DNA from: Acidithiobacillus sp. HP-2
GTDB lineage: Bacteria; Pseudomonadota; Gammaproteobacteria; Acidithiobacillales; Acidithiobacillaceae
Direction of reading: 5' to 3'
Length of the DNA stretch: 64,000 nucleotides
NCBI RefSeq assembly: GCF_015100155.1
Contig: NZ_JACKZA010000006.1
Coordinates: forward strand, 113,114-177,113
Shown: positions 18,227 through 28,091 of the stretch, piece by piece
Position numbering within the stretch: the stretch's first letter is position 1
Layout: each line of letters opens with the position of its first letter
Notes under the pieces: generated by a model
The model's input: the letters and a program-made list of their open reading frames with translations, nothing else
Database searches by the model: none
What the model was told of the DNA's origin: nothing
Position numbers and translations under genes: made by a program

Positions 18227-18977
18227 GTGGCAGAAACTTGCGCTCGGTGACTTGACTGAATGGTCTTCAGGCGGGACGCCCCCAAAAAGCAATCCTGAAT
18301 TTTGGGGTGGTGATATCCCTTGGATAAGTGCCAGTTCGATGAAAACTGGTCGCCTATCTGAGTCGGATAGGACGCTGACGCCAGAAGGTTTGAAGCGAGG
18401 TAGCAGGCTAACGAGAAAAGGAAATGTGCTGCTATTGGTACGAGGTAGTGAGCTTCACAAGCGCATTCCTGTTGGGATTGCTGTAAGAGACGTCTCCTTT
18501 AACCAAGACGTAAAAGCCTTGTGTGCAAAAAACGGGCTTGACAAGGATTTTCTGTACCACTGGCTAGCTGGCAACGAAACAATGTTGCTTTCCAAGGTGG
18601 AAAATACAGGCATTGGTGCTGGCAAACTGGATACGAATGTTCTCAAGAATCTCCCAGTCCTCCTGCCGCCAAGACCCGAACAACGCCGCATCGCCCACAT
18701 TCTGGGCACCCTTGACGACAAGATCGAGAACAACCGCAAGACGGCCAAGACGCTGGAAGCCATGGCGCAGGCCATCTTCCAGTCGTGGTTCGTGGACTTC
18801 GACCCAGTACGCGCCAAGATGGCCGGGGAATCACCGGAAAGCATCTGCAAACGGCTGAAACTCACGCCGGAAATTCTGGACCTGTTCCCGGATCGGTTGG
18901 TGGACTCGGAATTGGGGGAAATTCCTGAAGGGTGGGAAGTTGGAATACTTGAAAGCCTAGCAGCCCGTCGGTTTTAA
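18216..18977 (+). pseudogene. hsdS: Type I specificity subunit HsdS, truncated by an IS element
   Basis: HsdS recognises the target DNA through two target-recognition domains separated by helical spacers. Only the first domain (residues about 1-150) and the central conserved helix region (PRPEQRRIAHILGTLDDKIENN, then AIFQSWFVDFDP) are present. The second unit begins at GEIPEGWEV and is cut at 18960 by the IS element, after which only five foreign codons precede a stop. Normal length is about 400 residues; about 250 remain. ATG 18216 has AAGGGG upstream and overlaps the ORF6N gene stop. Half-HsdS proteins sometimes dimerise and work, so loss of function is likely but not certain. Confidence 0.88.
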
Positions 18978-20510
18978 CTTCGGACTACTGCCAAATTTCG
19001 CCACGATTTTTTTGAAATCACTCGTTTTGAGTCTTTTTTGGTCATTATTGCCCTGTTTTTTGCGGTTTATCTGCATTTTCCTGCCCTACAGACGCAATAC
19101 GGCCATGCGTTTTATGTTCCACGCCAGGCAGACCAGACTCCATTCTCCTTGAACCTGACGCAGGCCGCGCAAGGAGAACTGCCGGAATCCCATCACGGAT
19201 TTGATAATCCCGAAGACCGGTTCTACCGTTTGTTTGCGCAGACGGTAAACGCTTCGGCCTGCCTGCGTTTTCAGACGATGTATCATCGCCTGCATGCGGG
19301 TTGCATTTTCAGGGAGGTCTTCCGGTTCTGTATGCCGTTGCCGCCAGTCGGGATGGTGTTCTTCTCGGGCCACGGCAATGAATGGGGTAATCCCCAGCGC
19401 TTCGCAGGCCTCCACATTCTTTTCGCTGCAGTAACCCGTATCGGACACCAGCGCTTCTATGGGCCCCAGTTGCGCTGTTTGTGCCTGGAGGGTTTCCAAC
19501 ATGGGGATGACCTGTTCCTTGTCATTGGGGGCCTGACTGACTCCGGTGGCTACCACCAGCATTGTCTGGTCATCCACGGCGGCCTGGGCATTATAGGTTT
19601 GTTCAAAGCCACCGCCTGAGACCGGCATGATGCGGGATTCTTCATCGGTGAGATTGATCTGGTCCTGCGCTTTAGGCGCCGGGTCCGGTGCCTGGGGGGC
19701 TTTGCCTCGGGGCTTTTGTCCCAGGGCTTCTTGTTCCGCACGGCGTGCCATTTGCGTGTCGTACTGCGCTTTCTCTTTGGCATAACGGACCTGTGCCCGC
19801 TCGGCAATCTTCGCCTTGGCTATTGCCATCACGGCCAGCCGGTCTTCTCGGCGCTGGATCTCTTCGGGCAGATTCACGCCCTCGGGAATCCCGGACTGAT
19901 CCGCCTGTTCTGCCAGTGCAAAGAGTTCCTGTACTTCGGCCTGGAGATGACGCTCCATCTGTTCGATATGCCCATGGGACAGGGCTTGATGTTTGGAAGC
20001 ATTGGCGTGGATCTTGGTGCCATCCAGACACACCCGGCCGATCTTCAGCAGTTTCATCTCCTGCGCCAGTTCCAATACCTGCACGAACAATCCTTGCAGT
20101 TCGCCCAGAAAACGGCGACGGAAGGTGGCCAGGGTATCGTGATCCGGATGGCTACCGGCCGCGAGGTAACGGAAAGCCACGGAATCATAGGTGGCTTGTT
20201 CCAGTTTACGGCTGGAAAAGACCCCGTTGGCATAGCCGTAGACCAGAATCGCCAGGAGGGTGGCCGGGTGATAGGCCTTATGGCCACGACCCGCATATTG
20301 TTGGACCAGCAGCGAGAGATCGAGCTGATCAATGACTTCCACGATAAATCGCGCCAGGTGCCCTTCCGGAAGCCAGTCGTCCATGGAGGGGGGCAGAAGA
20401 TAATCGGTCTTGCGGTCAGCATCGAGGAAGTGGGCCATGAAATCACTCATCACATTGAATTATAAGTAATTATATGATAATTCGACGCAAAGGGAAAGTC
20501 CGACAAGCTG
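18961..20510 (-). mobile_element. Complete IS1182-family-like insertion sequence, 1550 bp
   Basis: The element carries one transposase gene on the minus strand. Its ends are imperfect inverted repeats: CAGCCCGTCGG at 18961 and CCGACAAGCTG at 20500-20510. Both sides are flanked by CTAG (18957-18960 and 20511-20514), the likely 4-base target duplication. A second copy with about 97% similar visible sequence starts at 63733, also next to CTAG and in the same orientation. The left flank is hsdS and the right flank a different broken gene. Confidence 0.9.
19086..20450 (-). CDS. IS1182-family-like transposase
   Basis: DDE-type transposase of 454 residues. The N-terminus (DYLLPPSMDDWLPEGHLARFIVEVIDQLDL) and the AYHPATLLAILVYGYANGVFSSRKLE segment form the DUF772-type domain of this family. 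The catalytic domain carries CLDGTKIHANASKH (first Asp), VSDTGYCSEKNV (second Asp) and a C-terminal Glu in KQTVEPVFGIIKSVMGFRQF. A long charged linker with Ala/Pro/Lys repeats lies around residues 215-265. The ATG at 20450 was chosen; a GTG at 20453 directly precedes it. It appears intact and probably active. Confidence 0.9.
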   Translation of the reverse strand: MSDFMAHFLDADRKTDYLLPPSMDDWLPEGHLARFIVEVIDQLDLSLLVQQYAGRGHKAYHPATLLAILVYGYANGVFSSRKLEQATYDSVAFRYLAAGSHPDHDTLATFRRRFLGELQGLFVQVLELAQEMKLLKIGRVCLDGTKIHANASKHQALSHGHIEQMERHLQAEVQELFALAEQADQSGIPEGVNLPEEIQRREDRLAVMAIAKAKIAERAQVRYAKEKAQYDTQMARRAEQEALGQKPRGKAPQAPDPAPKAQDQINLTDEESRIMPVSGGGFEQTYNAQAAVDDQTMLVVATGVSQAPNDKEQVIPMLETLQAQTAQLGPIEALVSDTGYCSEKNVEACEALGITPFIAVAREEHHPDWRQRHTEPEDLPENATRMQAMIHRLKTQAGRSVYRLRKQTVEPVFGIIKSVMGFRQFSLRGLRQVQGEWSLVCLAWNIKRMAVLRL

Positions 20511-20860
20511 CTAGCATCCCCCTTTTTGATTTCACCACCACGGAACGTGGTGTCGCCTCTGTTCAACGGAACCATCAATTTATCGGCAAACCATTGGAAG
20601 GATTTTCCACCGTGGATGATATCCCCCCAGAGCTTGCAGATATACCACTCGGTTTTGATGAAACAGGTTTTTTAATCTTATCTGCCTTTACTTACGCCCT
20701 GAAGAACAAATCACCCGTCCGGTTCATGGTATTGCGGGAACATTGGGAATACATGCTCAGCAAAAAACCGGCTGAAATAGACAAGTTGGGCATCATGAAA
20801 GAAGTCTTTTGCATGGACCCCAAAGCCGTAAACATTGAGTTCCGGCCCAAGAAAATATGA
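20474..20860 (+). pseudogene. 3' fragment of an unknown gene fused to the IS end
   Basis: From the IS boundary at 20511 the frame encodes about 115 residues (ASIPLFDFTTTERGVASV... to EFRPKKI). The only available start, ATG 20474, lies inside the IS, so the native 5' end is gone. It is not the missing half of HsdS: that frame is different and stops soon after the junction. The family is not recognised. The stop overlaps the hsdR start as ATGA, so reading through this fragment may couple translation to hsdR. TTGAAT (20455) and GATAAT (20476) in the IS end could serve as an outward promoter. Confidence 0.6.
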
Positions 20861-23800
20861 CCCCCCTCAACGAATCCACCATCGAACACCACGCCATCGC
20901 CCTGTTCAAAGAACTGGGCTACACCTACGCCTTTGGCCCCGATATCAGCCCCGACAGCGACCATCCCGAACGGCAGGACTATCAAAGCCCCCTGTTACTG
21001 GAACGCCTGCAACAGTCCATTCATCGCCTGAATCCCGAAGCCCCCAAAGACATCCGCGAAGAAGCCCTGCGCCATGTGCAGGCCATCGCCGTGGGTGGAC
21101 TCATGACCGAGAACAGCCTTTTCCAGCAGATGCTCGTGGAAGGGGTGCGGGTGGCCTTTATGGTAGATGGCGAAGAACGCGGCAGCATTGTCCGCTTGAT
21201 GGATTACGACCATCCCGAACAGAACGATTTTCTGGTCGTGAACCAGTACACCGTCATCCATGACCGGGTCAATCGCCGGGCTGACCTGGTGGTCTTTATC
21301 AATGGTCTGCCGCTGGGTCTCTTTGAACTCAAAAACATGGCAGACGCCAACGCCACTATCCGCAAGGCCTGGAATCAGCTACAGACCTATCAGGCCGATA
21401 TCCCCAACCTCATGGCCTACAACGCCGTGCTGGTTATCAGTGATGGCCTCAAAGCCGCCGTGGGCTGTCTGGGTGCCCCTTATGAACGCTTCCTGCCGCG
21501 GAAAACCATCGACGGGCAGGAACTCATGCAAAGCGGGGATGATCCTTTACGTTTCCTGATTCACGGGGTTTTTGAACCGAAGCGCTTTCTGGACCTGATC
21601 CGCTATTTCATCGTCCTGAGCGACGACAGCCATAAAATCATCAAAAAGATGGCCGCTTACCATCAGTTCCATGCCGCACAGAAAGCCCTGCTGACCACCT
21701 TGGCGGCGACAGGCATCGGGGGCGACCGCCGGGGTGGGGTGGTCTGGCATACCCAAGGGTCCGGCAAAAGCCTCACCATGCTCTTTTTTGCGGGGATGCT
21801 CATCCAACATCCCGCCCTGGAAAACCCCACGATCCTCATGCTCACCGACCGCAACGATCTGGACGGCCAGTTGTTCGACACCTTTGCAGCAAGCAAAACA
21901 CTTTTGCGGCAAGACCCGCAACAGGCGGATAGCGTCAGTGATTTGCGGGAACTGCTGCAAAGGGCATCCGGTGGTGTCCTGTTCAGCACCATCCAGAAAT
22001 TCCAGAAAGACCGCAACGCGCCATTGGGCAAGCATCCGGTATTATCCGAGCGCAAGAACATCATCGTCATGGTGGACGAAGCCCAGCGCAGCCAATACGA
22101 GATTCTCGATGGATACGCCGCCAATCTACGCGCCGCCTTACCCAATGCTACCTTTGTGGCCTTTACGGGTACCCCGCTGGAATTGAATGACCGGGATACG
22201 CGGGTAGTCTTCGGGGATTACATCGACATCTATGACATTCAAAGAGCCGTAGAAGATGGGGCTACCGTCCCCATTTATTACGAAAGCCGTCTGGTGCGCC
22301 TCAATCTGCCCGAAGACCAGCGCCCCATCATCGACGAAACCTTCGAGGAAATCACCGAAGACGACGAACAGGAAAACCGCGAACGCCTCAAAACCCGCTG
22401 GGCGCAACTGGAAGCCTTGGTGGGTGCGCCGAAACGCATGGAACAGATTGCCGCTGATTTGCTGGACCACTGGGAAAAGCGCAAAAGTATCCTGTCCGGC
22501 AAGGCCATGATTGTGGCGATGAGCCGCCGCATTGCCGTGGACCTGTATAACGCCATCACTCAGATACACCCCGACTGGCACAGTACCGATGATGCACAAG
22601 GTCGCATCAAGGTGGTCATGACCGGTTCCGCCAGCGACCCCATCGAATGGAAGCCGCATATCCGCAGCAAAGCAGGCAATGAAGATATTGCTGATCGCCT
22701 CAAAGACCCCGAAGACCCCTTGGAAATCGTCATTGTCCGCGATATGTGGCTAACGGGCTTTGATGCCCCGGCGCTCAATACCCTCTATGTGGACAAACCC
22801 ATGCGCGGGCACACCCTCATGCAGGCCATTGCCCGCGTCAATCGAGTGTTCACCAACAAGTCCGGTGGGCTGGTGGTGGATTACATCGGCATTGCCCAAG
22901 ACCTGAAAAACGCTATCGCCACCTATACCCGTTCCGGTGGCAAGGGTAATCCGGCAGAAACCGTGCAGGCCGCCATCAAGGTCATGCTGGAAAAGCTGGA
23001 TATTTGCCGCAGTATTTTCCATGGGTTGGACTATCAGGATTATCTGACCGGCGACGGGTCAGAACAGGTCGCTACCTTGCGTAAGGCACTTGAGTTCATT
23101 CTGGCGCAGGAACTGACCGAAGAGGGCCTCAAGCGTCGTTTTCGTAATGCCACATCGGGCCTTAAAAAAGCGGCGACACTGGCCGCAGGGGATGACACGG
23201 TTGAACGCTGCCGGACGGAAATCGTTTTCTTCCTGAGTGTTCGTGCCACACTGGATAAGTCCAGAGAAGCAGAAACCATCATTGAAGAACAGGAATACGC
23301 CATTCGCCAACTCATTGACCAGTCCATTGCCCCCGAAGGGGTGGTGGACCTGTATGCGGTAGCTGGTATCCCCAGAAGCGAAATATCCCTGCTGTCCGAT
23401 GAGTTCATCCACCAGATTGAGGCTATGCCCGAAAAGAATCTGGCGCTGGAAATGCTCAGAAGACTCTTACAGGACAAGGTGCGCAAGGAAGGCAAAGGCA
23501 ATCTGGTACAAAGCAAAGCCTTCTCGGAAAAGTTGGAAGAAGCCCTGCATAAATATCACAACCGTTCGGTGGATACCGTTGAGGTCATGCAGGAACTCAT
23601 CGAACTCGCCAAAGCCTTGCAAGCGCTGGATCAGCGCCATGCGGCACTGGGCCTCAGCAAGGACGAAGCCGCCTTTTACGACGCACTGGCGACCAACGAT
23701 TCCGCCGTGCAGGCCATGGGCGACGAAGCCCTGAAAATGATTGCCAAGGAAGTAGCCGATACCGTGCGCCAGAACACCCGCATCGACTGGTCCATCCGCG

Positions 23801-23925
23801 AGCAGGCACGAGCGCATCTGCGGCGCATGGTGAAACGGGTTTTACGAAAACATGGTTATCCGCCCGATATGCAGGAAGGGGCGGTGAATACGGTTATTGA
23901 ACAGGCTGAGGGGTTGGCGGCATAA
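20857..23925 (+). CDS. hsdR: Type I restriction endonuclease subunit HsdR
   Basis: Motor and nuclease subunit of the type I restriction complex, 1022 residues. The N-terminal PD-(D/E)xK nuclease domain shows D143 in RRADLVVF and ELK with E157/K159. The SF2 translocase follows: Walker A QGSGKS at residues 300-305, DEAQ at 407-410, FTGTPL, and the helicase C-terminal motif AIARVNR. A long helical C-terminal domain would contact HsdM. No truncation is visible. Its start overlaps the preceding fragment's stop, so expression may now depend on the IS end or on read-through. Confidence 0.95.
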   Translation: MTPLNESTIEHHAIALFKELGYTYAFGPDISPDSDHPERQDYQSPLLLERLQQSIHRLNPEAPKDIREEALRHVQAIAVGGLMTENSLFQQMLVEGVRVAFMVDGEERGSIVRLMDYDHPEQNDFLVVNQYTVIHDRVNRRADLVVFINGLPLGLFELKNMADANATIRKAWNQLQTYQADIPNLMAYNAVLVISDGLKAAVGCLGAPYERFLPRKTIDGQELMQSGDDPLRFLIHGVFEPKRFLDLIRYFIVLSDDSHKIIKKMAAYHQFHAAQKALLTTLAATGIGGDRRGGVVWHTQGSGKSLTMLFFAGMLIQHPALENPTILMLTDRNDLDGQLFDTFAASKTLLRQDPQQADSVSDLRELLQRASGGVLFSTIQKFQKDRNAPLGKHPVLSERKNIIVMVDEAQRSQYEILDGYAANLRAALPNATFVAFTGTPLELNDRDTRVVFGDYIDIYDIQRAVEDGATVPIYYESRLVRLNLPEDQRPIIDETFEEITEDDEQENRERLKTRWAQLEALVGAPKRMEQIAADLLDHWEKRKSILSGKAMIVAMSRRIAVDLYNAITQIHPDWHSTDDAQGRIKVVMTGSASDPIEWKPHIRSKAGNEDIADRLKDPEDPLEIVIVRDMWLTGFDAPALNTLYVDKPMRGHTLMQAIARVNRVFTNKSGGLVVDYIGIAQDLKNAIATYTRSGGKGNPAETVQAAIKVMLEKLDICRSIFHGLDYQDYLTGDGSEQVATLRKALEFILAQELTEEGLKRRFRNATSGLKKAATLAAGDDTVERCRTEIVFFLSVRATLDKSREAETIIEEQEYAIRQLIDQSIAPEGVVDLYAVAGIPRSEISLLSDEFIHQIEAMPEKNLALEMLRRLLQDKVRKEGKGNLVQSKAFSEKLEEALHKYHNRSVDTVEVMQELIELAKALQALDQRHAALGLSKDEAAFYDALATNDSAVQAMGDEALKMIAKEVADTVRQNTRIDWSIREQARAHLRRMVKRVLRKHGYPPDMQEGAVNTVIEQAEGLAA

Positions 23926-23935
23926 CCAAAGCCCG

Positions 23936-24304
23936 TTATACCAGCACGGCAATCTTGGCATAACTTTGGAACCAGTCATCCTGAAAGACCGGCAAACCCG
24001 GTCCGTTCAGGCGGATACACCAGACGGCACCGTGCTGGTCCTCATACAGCATGGCGCAGACTTCAGGATGGTGTGTGGATAGTATCTTGGGGATACCCAT
24101 ACTTTTTGCGGTCCTGGAATTTATCTCGCAGGCGGGCAGTGTAAAAATCTGCTGGCGGTTCACATTGAACACGACATGGTCGCCGGTCCAGTGGCCGGTT
24201 TGCTGCTGCCTTTTCACAGAAGCCCCCACACTCAAAGAAGTTTCTTGCTGTTTGGCATCCAGTCCTGCCAGTAGCGGCACAATAGGGGATAATTCCACCG
24301 GCAT
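23936..24304 (-). CDS. Hypothetical protein next to a YbjQ-family gene
   Basis: A 122-residue soluble protein with no recognised family. The sequence MPVELSPIVPLLAGLDAKQQETSLSVG is followed by a beta-rich middle (GDHVVFNVNRQQIFTLP). The C-terminus (YEDQHGAVWCIRLNGPGLPVFQDDWFQSYA) contains several aromatic residues. Its ATG overlaps the stop of the YbjQ-like gene (TAATG), so the two are translationally coupled. It converges with hsdR, 10 bases apart. Confidence 0.5.
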   Translation of the reverse strand: MPVELSPIVPLLAGLDAKQQETSLSVGASVKRQQQTGHWTGDHVVFNVNRQQIFTLPACEINSRTAKSMGIPKILSTHHPEVCAMLYEDQHGAVWCIRLNGPGLPVFQDDWFQSYAKIAVLV

Positions 24305-24663
24305 TAAACTGCTTCCACCACCACCGCTGTTCCATAGGCCGTGACCTCATTCATGGCCTGCCCCTGTCCGGCGTCAAACTCACCAGAATCGAAACGCATC
24401 CCCAGAACGGCATTGGCCCCAAGAGATCGGGCATGTTCCGCCAGTTGTTCCAGAGCATCATCGCGGGTCTGGGCAATCATTTTTAAGTAGCCAGACTGTT
24501 TTCCGCCAAAAACGGCACGGATACCGCCCAGAAGATTACCAACGATATTGCGGGACCGGACACCCGTACCATAGACCGGCCCAAGGACCCGAACCACCCG
24601 CATACCGGGGCAGTCGTTGATGGTGAGTATCAGGATATTATTTTCCACCACCATCCCCTTCAT
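24304..24663 (-). CDS. YbjQ/UPF0145-family protein
   Basis: A 119-residue homopentamer-type protein of the YbjQ family, often described as heavy-metal-binding although a metal role is not well established. Family landmarks are GMRVVRVLGPVYGTGVRSRN, the AEHARSLGANAVLGMRFDSG segment and the terminal VTAYGTAVVVE. The start could be ATG 24663 or ATG 24654; neither has a clear binding site. It is coupled to a downstream unknown gene through TAATG. Confidence 0.8.
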   Translation of the reverse strand: MKGMVVENNILILTINDCPGMRVVRVLGPVYGTGVRSRNIVGNLLGGIRAVFGGKQSGYLKMIAQTRDDALEQLAEHARSLGANAVLGMRFDSGEFDAGQGQAMNEVTAYGTAVVVEAV

Positions 24664-24686
24664 CGTTCATCACAGGTCCAGCACCC

Positions 24687-25043
24687 TTAGTCATTACAAA
24701 TCCCCGCCACGACAAGGCGGTCCCGGACTGCATCAATGACACGCCGGCGATCCGGCATGGCCAGACGGCCTATGCGTTCCGCCATGTCCATCTCTACAGT
24801 GGCGATTTTTGCTGTGCGCACCACCGACGCCGCTGGCAGGCCGACACCTGCGAGATCGGCAATCTCAACATCTCCGGGCCACCCCCTGTTTTCCGCGCTG
24901 GTGATCATGAGCACCCACAGCAGACGTGGAGACCCTGTACCGTTGTTGATTGCAAGGACCAGAGCGGGGCGGTACTGATGAACAGGTCGGTTGGTATAGG
25001 GGAACGGTAGCCTTACGACATCCCAAACTTCACAACTGCCCAT
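24687..25043 (-). CDS. PemK/MazF-family toxin
   Basis: Type II toxin, a predicted sequence-specific mRNA interferase of 118 residues. It has the N-terminal DVVRLPFPYT...RPALVL strand pair of the PemK/MazF fold, followed by LLWVLMITSAENRGWPGDVEI and the SVVRTAKIATVEM segment. The ATG at 25043 overlaps the end of the antitoxin gene by 14 bases; an upstream ATG at 25064 would add seven residues. Together with the AbrB-type gene upstream it forms a complete-looking module at the edge of the accessory region. Confidence 0.82.
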   Translation of the reverse strand: MGSCEVWDVVRLPFPYTNRPVHQYRPALVLAINNGTGSPRLLWVLMITSAENRGWPGDVEIADLAGVGLPAASVVRTAKIATVEMDMAERIGRLAMPDRRRVIDAVRDRLVVAGICND

Positions 25044-25254
25044 AGGCCCGTCGATCTGCTTCACTGTCCCATTCGGAAAATAGCACGAAGGGGTCTTCCT
25101 CAGCTTCTTGAGTCGCTTTACTCAGAATGACCCTGCCATCCTCAATGCGGTAGGCGATCGCATCCCCCTCACGAAGACGCAATGCAACACGCACCGGCTG
25201 CGGAATGGTAGTTTGGGCTTTGCTGGTCAATTTGCTGGTAATCATGGCGCTCAT
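25030..25254 (-). CDS. AbrB/MazE-type antitoxin
   Basis: A 74-residue antitoxin with a SpoVT/AbrB swapped-hairpin DNA-binding domain (ITSKLTSKAQTTIPQPVRVALRLREGDAIAYRIEDGRVIL) and an acidic C-terminal tail (EEDPFVLFSEWDSEADRRAYGQL) that would wrap the toxin. It would repress its own operon and neutralise the overlapping MazF-like toxin. ATG 25254 or ATG 25245 could be the start. Confidence 0.85.
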   Translation of the reverse strand: MSAMITSKLTSKAQTTIPQPVRVALRLREGDAIAYRIEDGRVILSKATQEAEEDPFVLFSEWDSEADRRAYGQL

Positions 25255-25327
25255 GCCTGCGGGTTCTGAGACGACTTATGGTAAGGATATTCCTTGCTAT
25301 CTGCAAGCCTTGATAAAAAAATAAGAC

Positions 25328-25362
25328 GCAAAAAATCACTTAGCAAACATCGCTAAGTGATT
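25328..25362 (-). terminator. Rho-independent terminator of the prs/tRNA-His transcript
   Basis: On the minus strand AATCACTTAG (25353-25362) pairs perfectly with CTAAGTGATT (25334-25343), followed by a run of T. It lies just downstream of tRNA-His. Confidence 0.88.
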
Positions 25363-25370
25363 GTATTATA

Positions 25371-25447
25371 TGGGGTGGCTGACGGGGCTCGAACCCGCGA
25401 CAACCGGAATCACAATCCGGGACTCTACCGACTGAGCTACAGCCACC
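25371..25447 (-). tRNA. tRNA-His(GTG)
   Basis: A 77-base cloverleaf with acceptor stem GTGGCTG/CAGCCAC, an extra 5' G (G-1, typical of tRNA-His), anticodon GTG, a TTCGAGC T-loop and an encoded CCA (25371-25373). It lies downstream of prs on the same strand, and the accessory region begins just beyond its terminator. Confidence 0.95.
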
Positions 25448-25517
25448 ATATTGGAGAGAGCGCATGATACAACGGGCAAAGTTTGGCCGCAAGGCGGCGA
25501 CAGGCAGGAGTTAATCC

Positions 25518-26465
25518 TTAGTCCATGAATAATGAGCTGACAGAGTCTTCTTCAGCAATGCGACGAATGGTTTCGGCCATGAGTTCGGCGACCGACAGTA
25601 CGCGAATTTTCGGGCTTTCCTGCGCTTCTTTACGGAGCGGAATGGTATCCGTAACCACCAGTTCATCCAGTTCGGAGCGCGCTATCCGTTCCATGGCCGG
25701 TCCGGAGAGGACCGGGTGAGTACAATAGGCGCAGACCTTGACTGCCCCTTGGGCTTTGAGGGCATGAGCAGCCTCACAAAGGGTATTAGCGGTATCTACC
25801 ATATCATCTACCAATACGCAGGTGCGTCCTTCGACGTCACCAATAATGTTCATGACCACGGATTCATTGGGGCGGGGACGGCGTTTATCGATGATGGCCA
25901 GATCCACTTCCAGCCGTTTGGCAATGGCGCGGGCACGAACTACACCCCCTACGTCAGGAGAAACGACAATGAGTTCCGGGTAGCTTTTCCGCCAGATGTC
26001 ACCCAGTAAAATGGGGGAGGCGTAAATATTATCCACAGGAACATCAAAAAACCCCTGAATTTGATCTGCATGCAGATCCATGGTCAAAACCCGATTGGCC
26101 CCGGCGCTGGTGATGAGGTCCGCCACCAGCTTGGCCGTAATGGCCGTGCGCGAGCGGGATTTCCGGTCCTGGCGCGCATAACCAAAATAAGGCATGGCGG
26201 CAGTAATCCGGTTGGCCGAGGCGCGTTTCAGGGCGTCAATCATGGTCAGTAATTCCATGAGATGATCATTGGTCGGTGCGCAGGTGGGCTGGAGGACAAA
26301 TACGTCGCGCCCCCGGACGTTTTCGAGGATTTCGACAAACACTTCGCCGTCGCTGAAAGAGCTGACCTCGGCTCGCCCCAGGGGAATTTGCAGAAAACGG
26401 GCTACTTGCGCAGCAAGAACAGGATTGGCGTTTCCACTGAACACCATAAGATTGCCGTGGGCCAT
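25518..26465 (-). CDS. prs: Ribose-phosphate pyrophosphokinase
   Basis: Makes PRPP from ribose 5-phosphate and ATP for nucleotide, His and Trp synthesis. The 315-residue length is standard. Landmarks are [16 protein letters not shown], the metal/ATP-binding [17 protein letters not shown] and the PRPP loop [12 protein letters not shown]. It follows ispE and tRNA-Gln, an order conserved in many gamma- and betaproteobacteria. The usual downstream rplY-pth pair is absent here; tRNA-His follows instead. Confidence 0.97.
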   Translation of the reverse strand: MAHGNLMVFSGNANPVLAAQVARFLQIPLGRAEVSSFSDGEVFVEILENVRGRDVFVLQPTCAPTNDHLMELLTMIDALKRASANRITAAMPYFGYARQDRKSRSRTAITAKLVADLITSAGANRVLTMDLHADQIQGFFDVPVDNIYASPILLGDIWRKSYPELIVVSPDVGGVVRARAIAKRLEVDLAIIDKRRPRPNESVVMNIIGDVEGRTCVLVDDMVDTANTLCEAAHALKAQGAVKVCAYCTHPVLSGPAMERIARSELDELVVTDTIPLRKEAQESPKIRVLSVAELMAETIRRIAEEDSVSSLFMD

Positions 26466-26512
26466 GTGATGTCATTCTCTCTGTGCAGGTGGCAAAACAG
26501 TCCGAGGACAAT

Positions 26513-26587
26513 TGGCTGGGGCGCCAGGGATCGAACCTGGGAATGCCGGAATCAAAATCCGGTGCCTTACCGCTTGGCTACGCCCCA
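26513..26587 (-). tRNA. tRNA-Gln(TTG)
   Basis: A 75-base cloverleaf with acceptor stem TGGGGCG/CGCCCCA, anticodon stem CCGGA/TCCGG around TTTTGAT giving anticodon TTG, the GGTTCGATCC T-arm and an encoded CCA. It is located between ispE and prs on the same strand, a conserved context. Confidence 0.95.
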
Positions 26588-26592
26588 ATAAC

Positions 26593-27438
26593 TCATTGCT
26601 CGGCAGGATCAAATAGAGGATGCCGATTACATCCTTTGACCGCCCAGGATCGCCATGGCAAAGGTACTTGTCCAGCGATGATCCGGGCGCTACTTGCATC
26701 TTCTGCAACCCCGAAAACACAGGCACCGCTACCCGTTAAACGAACATCGCGCAATCCATGACTTTTCAGCCATTGGATAGCGGATTCGACCTCCGGGTAG
26801 CGTGCACATACTGTGCTTTGCAGGGTGTTTTCCATGACCCCGCCGAGAAACGCGCCTATTGTGCTGGGCGGGTGCTGTCGTGTCAATTCTGGAGCGGTAA
26901 AAATTTCCCGGGTACTGACAGCAATGCCGGGATGTACGAGTACATAATGGGATTCGGGGACCTCATTCAGGGCGGATAGCTGTTCACCGATCCCTTCTGC
27001 CCAGGCGCTCTGTCCAAAAATGAACACCGGAACATCCGCACCCAGTTGGGTGCCGAGTGCCATCAGCTCCTGACGGGTAAAGCCGCTTCGCCAGAGGCGG
27101 TTGAGAACGATCAGGGTGCTGGCGGCATCCGAGGAGCCTCCGCCAATCCCGCCGCCCAGCGGCAGAACCTTGTCGATGTGAATATGGACGCCTTCCCGGA
27201 TGCCTGCGCTTTCCATCAGCAGGCGCGCCGCACGGATGGCAAGATCATCTGCCTCAGCGACGGTTGCGGCTCCGCCACTTCGGGAAAACTGACCTGCGGG
27301 TCGCGAACTGAATTGTAGCTGATCAGCAAAATCAATAAATTGAAAAACGGTCTGCAGTTCATGGTAGCCGTCGGGCCGTTGTCCGACGACCCGAAGCATC
27401 AGGTTCAGTTTTGCCGGGGCAGGGTAGGACATACGCAT
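26593..27438 (-). CDS. ispE: 4-diphosphocytidyl-2-C-methyl-D-erythritol kinase
   Basis: GHMP-family kinase of the MEP isoprenoid pathway, 281 residues. It has the N-terminal PAPAKLNLML motif, the ATP-binding PLGGGIGGGSSDAAS motif and the C-terminal RLTGSGACVFG motif. The ATG at 27438 lies 2 bases after the lolB stop; an upstream in-frame start at 27465 would overlap lolB and add residues not seen in the family. Part of the TPR-lolB-ispE-tRNA-prs block. Confidence 0.95.
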   Translation of the reverse strand: MRMSYPAPAKLNLMLRVVGQRPDGYHELQTVFQFIDFADQLQFSSRPAGQFSRSGGAATVAEADDLAIRAARLLMESAGIREGVHIHIDKVLPLGGGIGGGSSDAASTLIVLNRLWRSGFTRQELMALGTQLGADVPVFIFGQSAWAEGIGEQLSALNEVPESHYVLVHPGIAVSTREIFTAPELTRQHPPSTIGAFLGGVMENTLQSTVCARYPEVESAIQWLKSHGLRDVRLTGSGACVFGVAEDASSARIIAGQVPLPWRSWAVKGCNRHPLFDPAEQ

Positions 27439-27440
27439 GT

Positions 27441-28091
27441 TTATTCTGCTTGACCCATTTGCCACTGGGTAATGGCCATCCGCAGGGCAATGCCATCCGG
27501 ACCATTTGCCTGTAATAATTTGGGCATGGTCAGTCCGCCGACGGGGGTGTACTGCAAATAATGGACCTGCCAGGGGCCACTGCGGAGAATGTTCGGCAAT
27601 CCTGAAGCGTTGTTGCTGATGGTACTGGTATTACCGCGCAAGCCGAGCATCCAGTCCGGTAGTTCCGCAGCAGGAAGTTCGACATGCAGGACCATGCTCA
27701 GTAGCGTGGACAGATTGCGAGCTTGCCGATGTTCTCCGGTGATGGTTTCCAGATGAGCACCGGAAGCATCTACCGTGATGCGTGCCACGGTTCTGCCCAG
27801 AGGGTCATAAATGGAAAGTTCCTGCAGCCGGGGCGACTGTTTCCAGCGAAAGCCAAAGTTTTCATTCTGTTTGGGTGTGCTGAGGACGGCTTCGCCACTG
27901 GCACGCCAGTATTTCAGGCTGGAAATCACCTGATTACGTTCCGCCGTGGGGAGAACGTTGGAAGCGTTGGGATGCACAGGAGTCATCGTCGCGCAGGCCG
28001 AGAGCGTCAAGGCGAGAATGGCCCCGGTACCGAGTTGCAGAGGCCGGTTCAACGCCGCAAAAGTTAAAGTTGTGGGGAAAGAAAGTCTCAT
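27441..28091 (-). CDS. lolB: Outer-membrane lipoprotein receptor LolB
   Basis: LolB receives lipoproteins from periplasmic LolA and places them in the outer membrane. The 216-residue product has a lipoprotein signal with lipobox LSAC (Cys at about residue 33) and a beta-rich LolA/LolB-type domain (ASGEAVLSTPKQNENFGFRW, WMLGLRGN). The N-terminus before the hydrophobic core is rather long. The position before ispE is the standard lolB site. The start overlaps the TPR gene stop as ATGA. Confidence 0.88.
   Translation of the reverse strand: MRLSFPTTLTFAALNRPLQLGTGAILALTLSACATMTPVHPNASNVLPTAERNQVISSLKYWRASGEAVLSTPKQNENFGFRWKQSPRLQELSIYDPLGRTVARITVDASGAHLETITGEHRQARNLSTLLSMVLHVELPAAELPDWMLGLRGNTSTISNNASGLPNILRSGPWQVHYLQYTPVGGLTMPKLLQANGPDGIALRMAITQWQMGQAE

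Noticed and set aside
18961..20860. hsdS continuing across the IS element
   Set aside because: Removing the IS and one CTAG gives SLASPFLISPPRN... and then a stop, not the second HsdS domain. The downstream conserved frame is different.
12300..25450. Accessory region as an island integrated in tRNA-His
   Set aside because: The tRNA-His 3' end faces the region, but I found no repeat of its end near 12400-14700 and no integrase inside, so site-specific integration is not supported.
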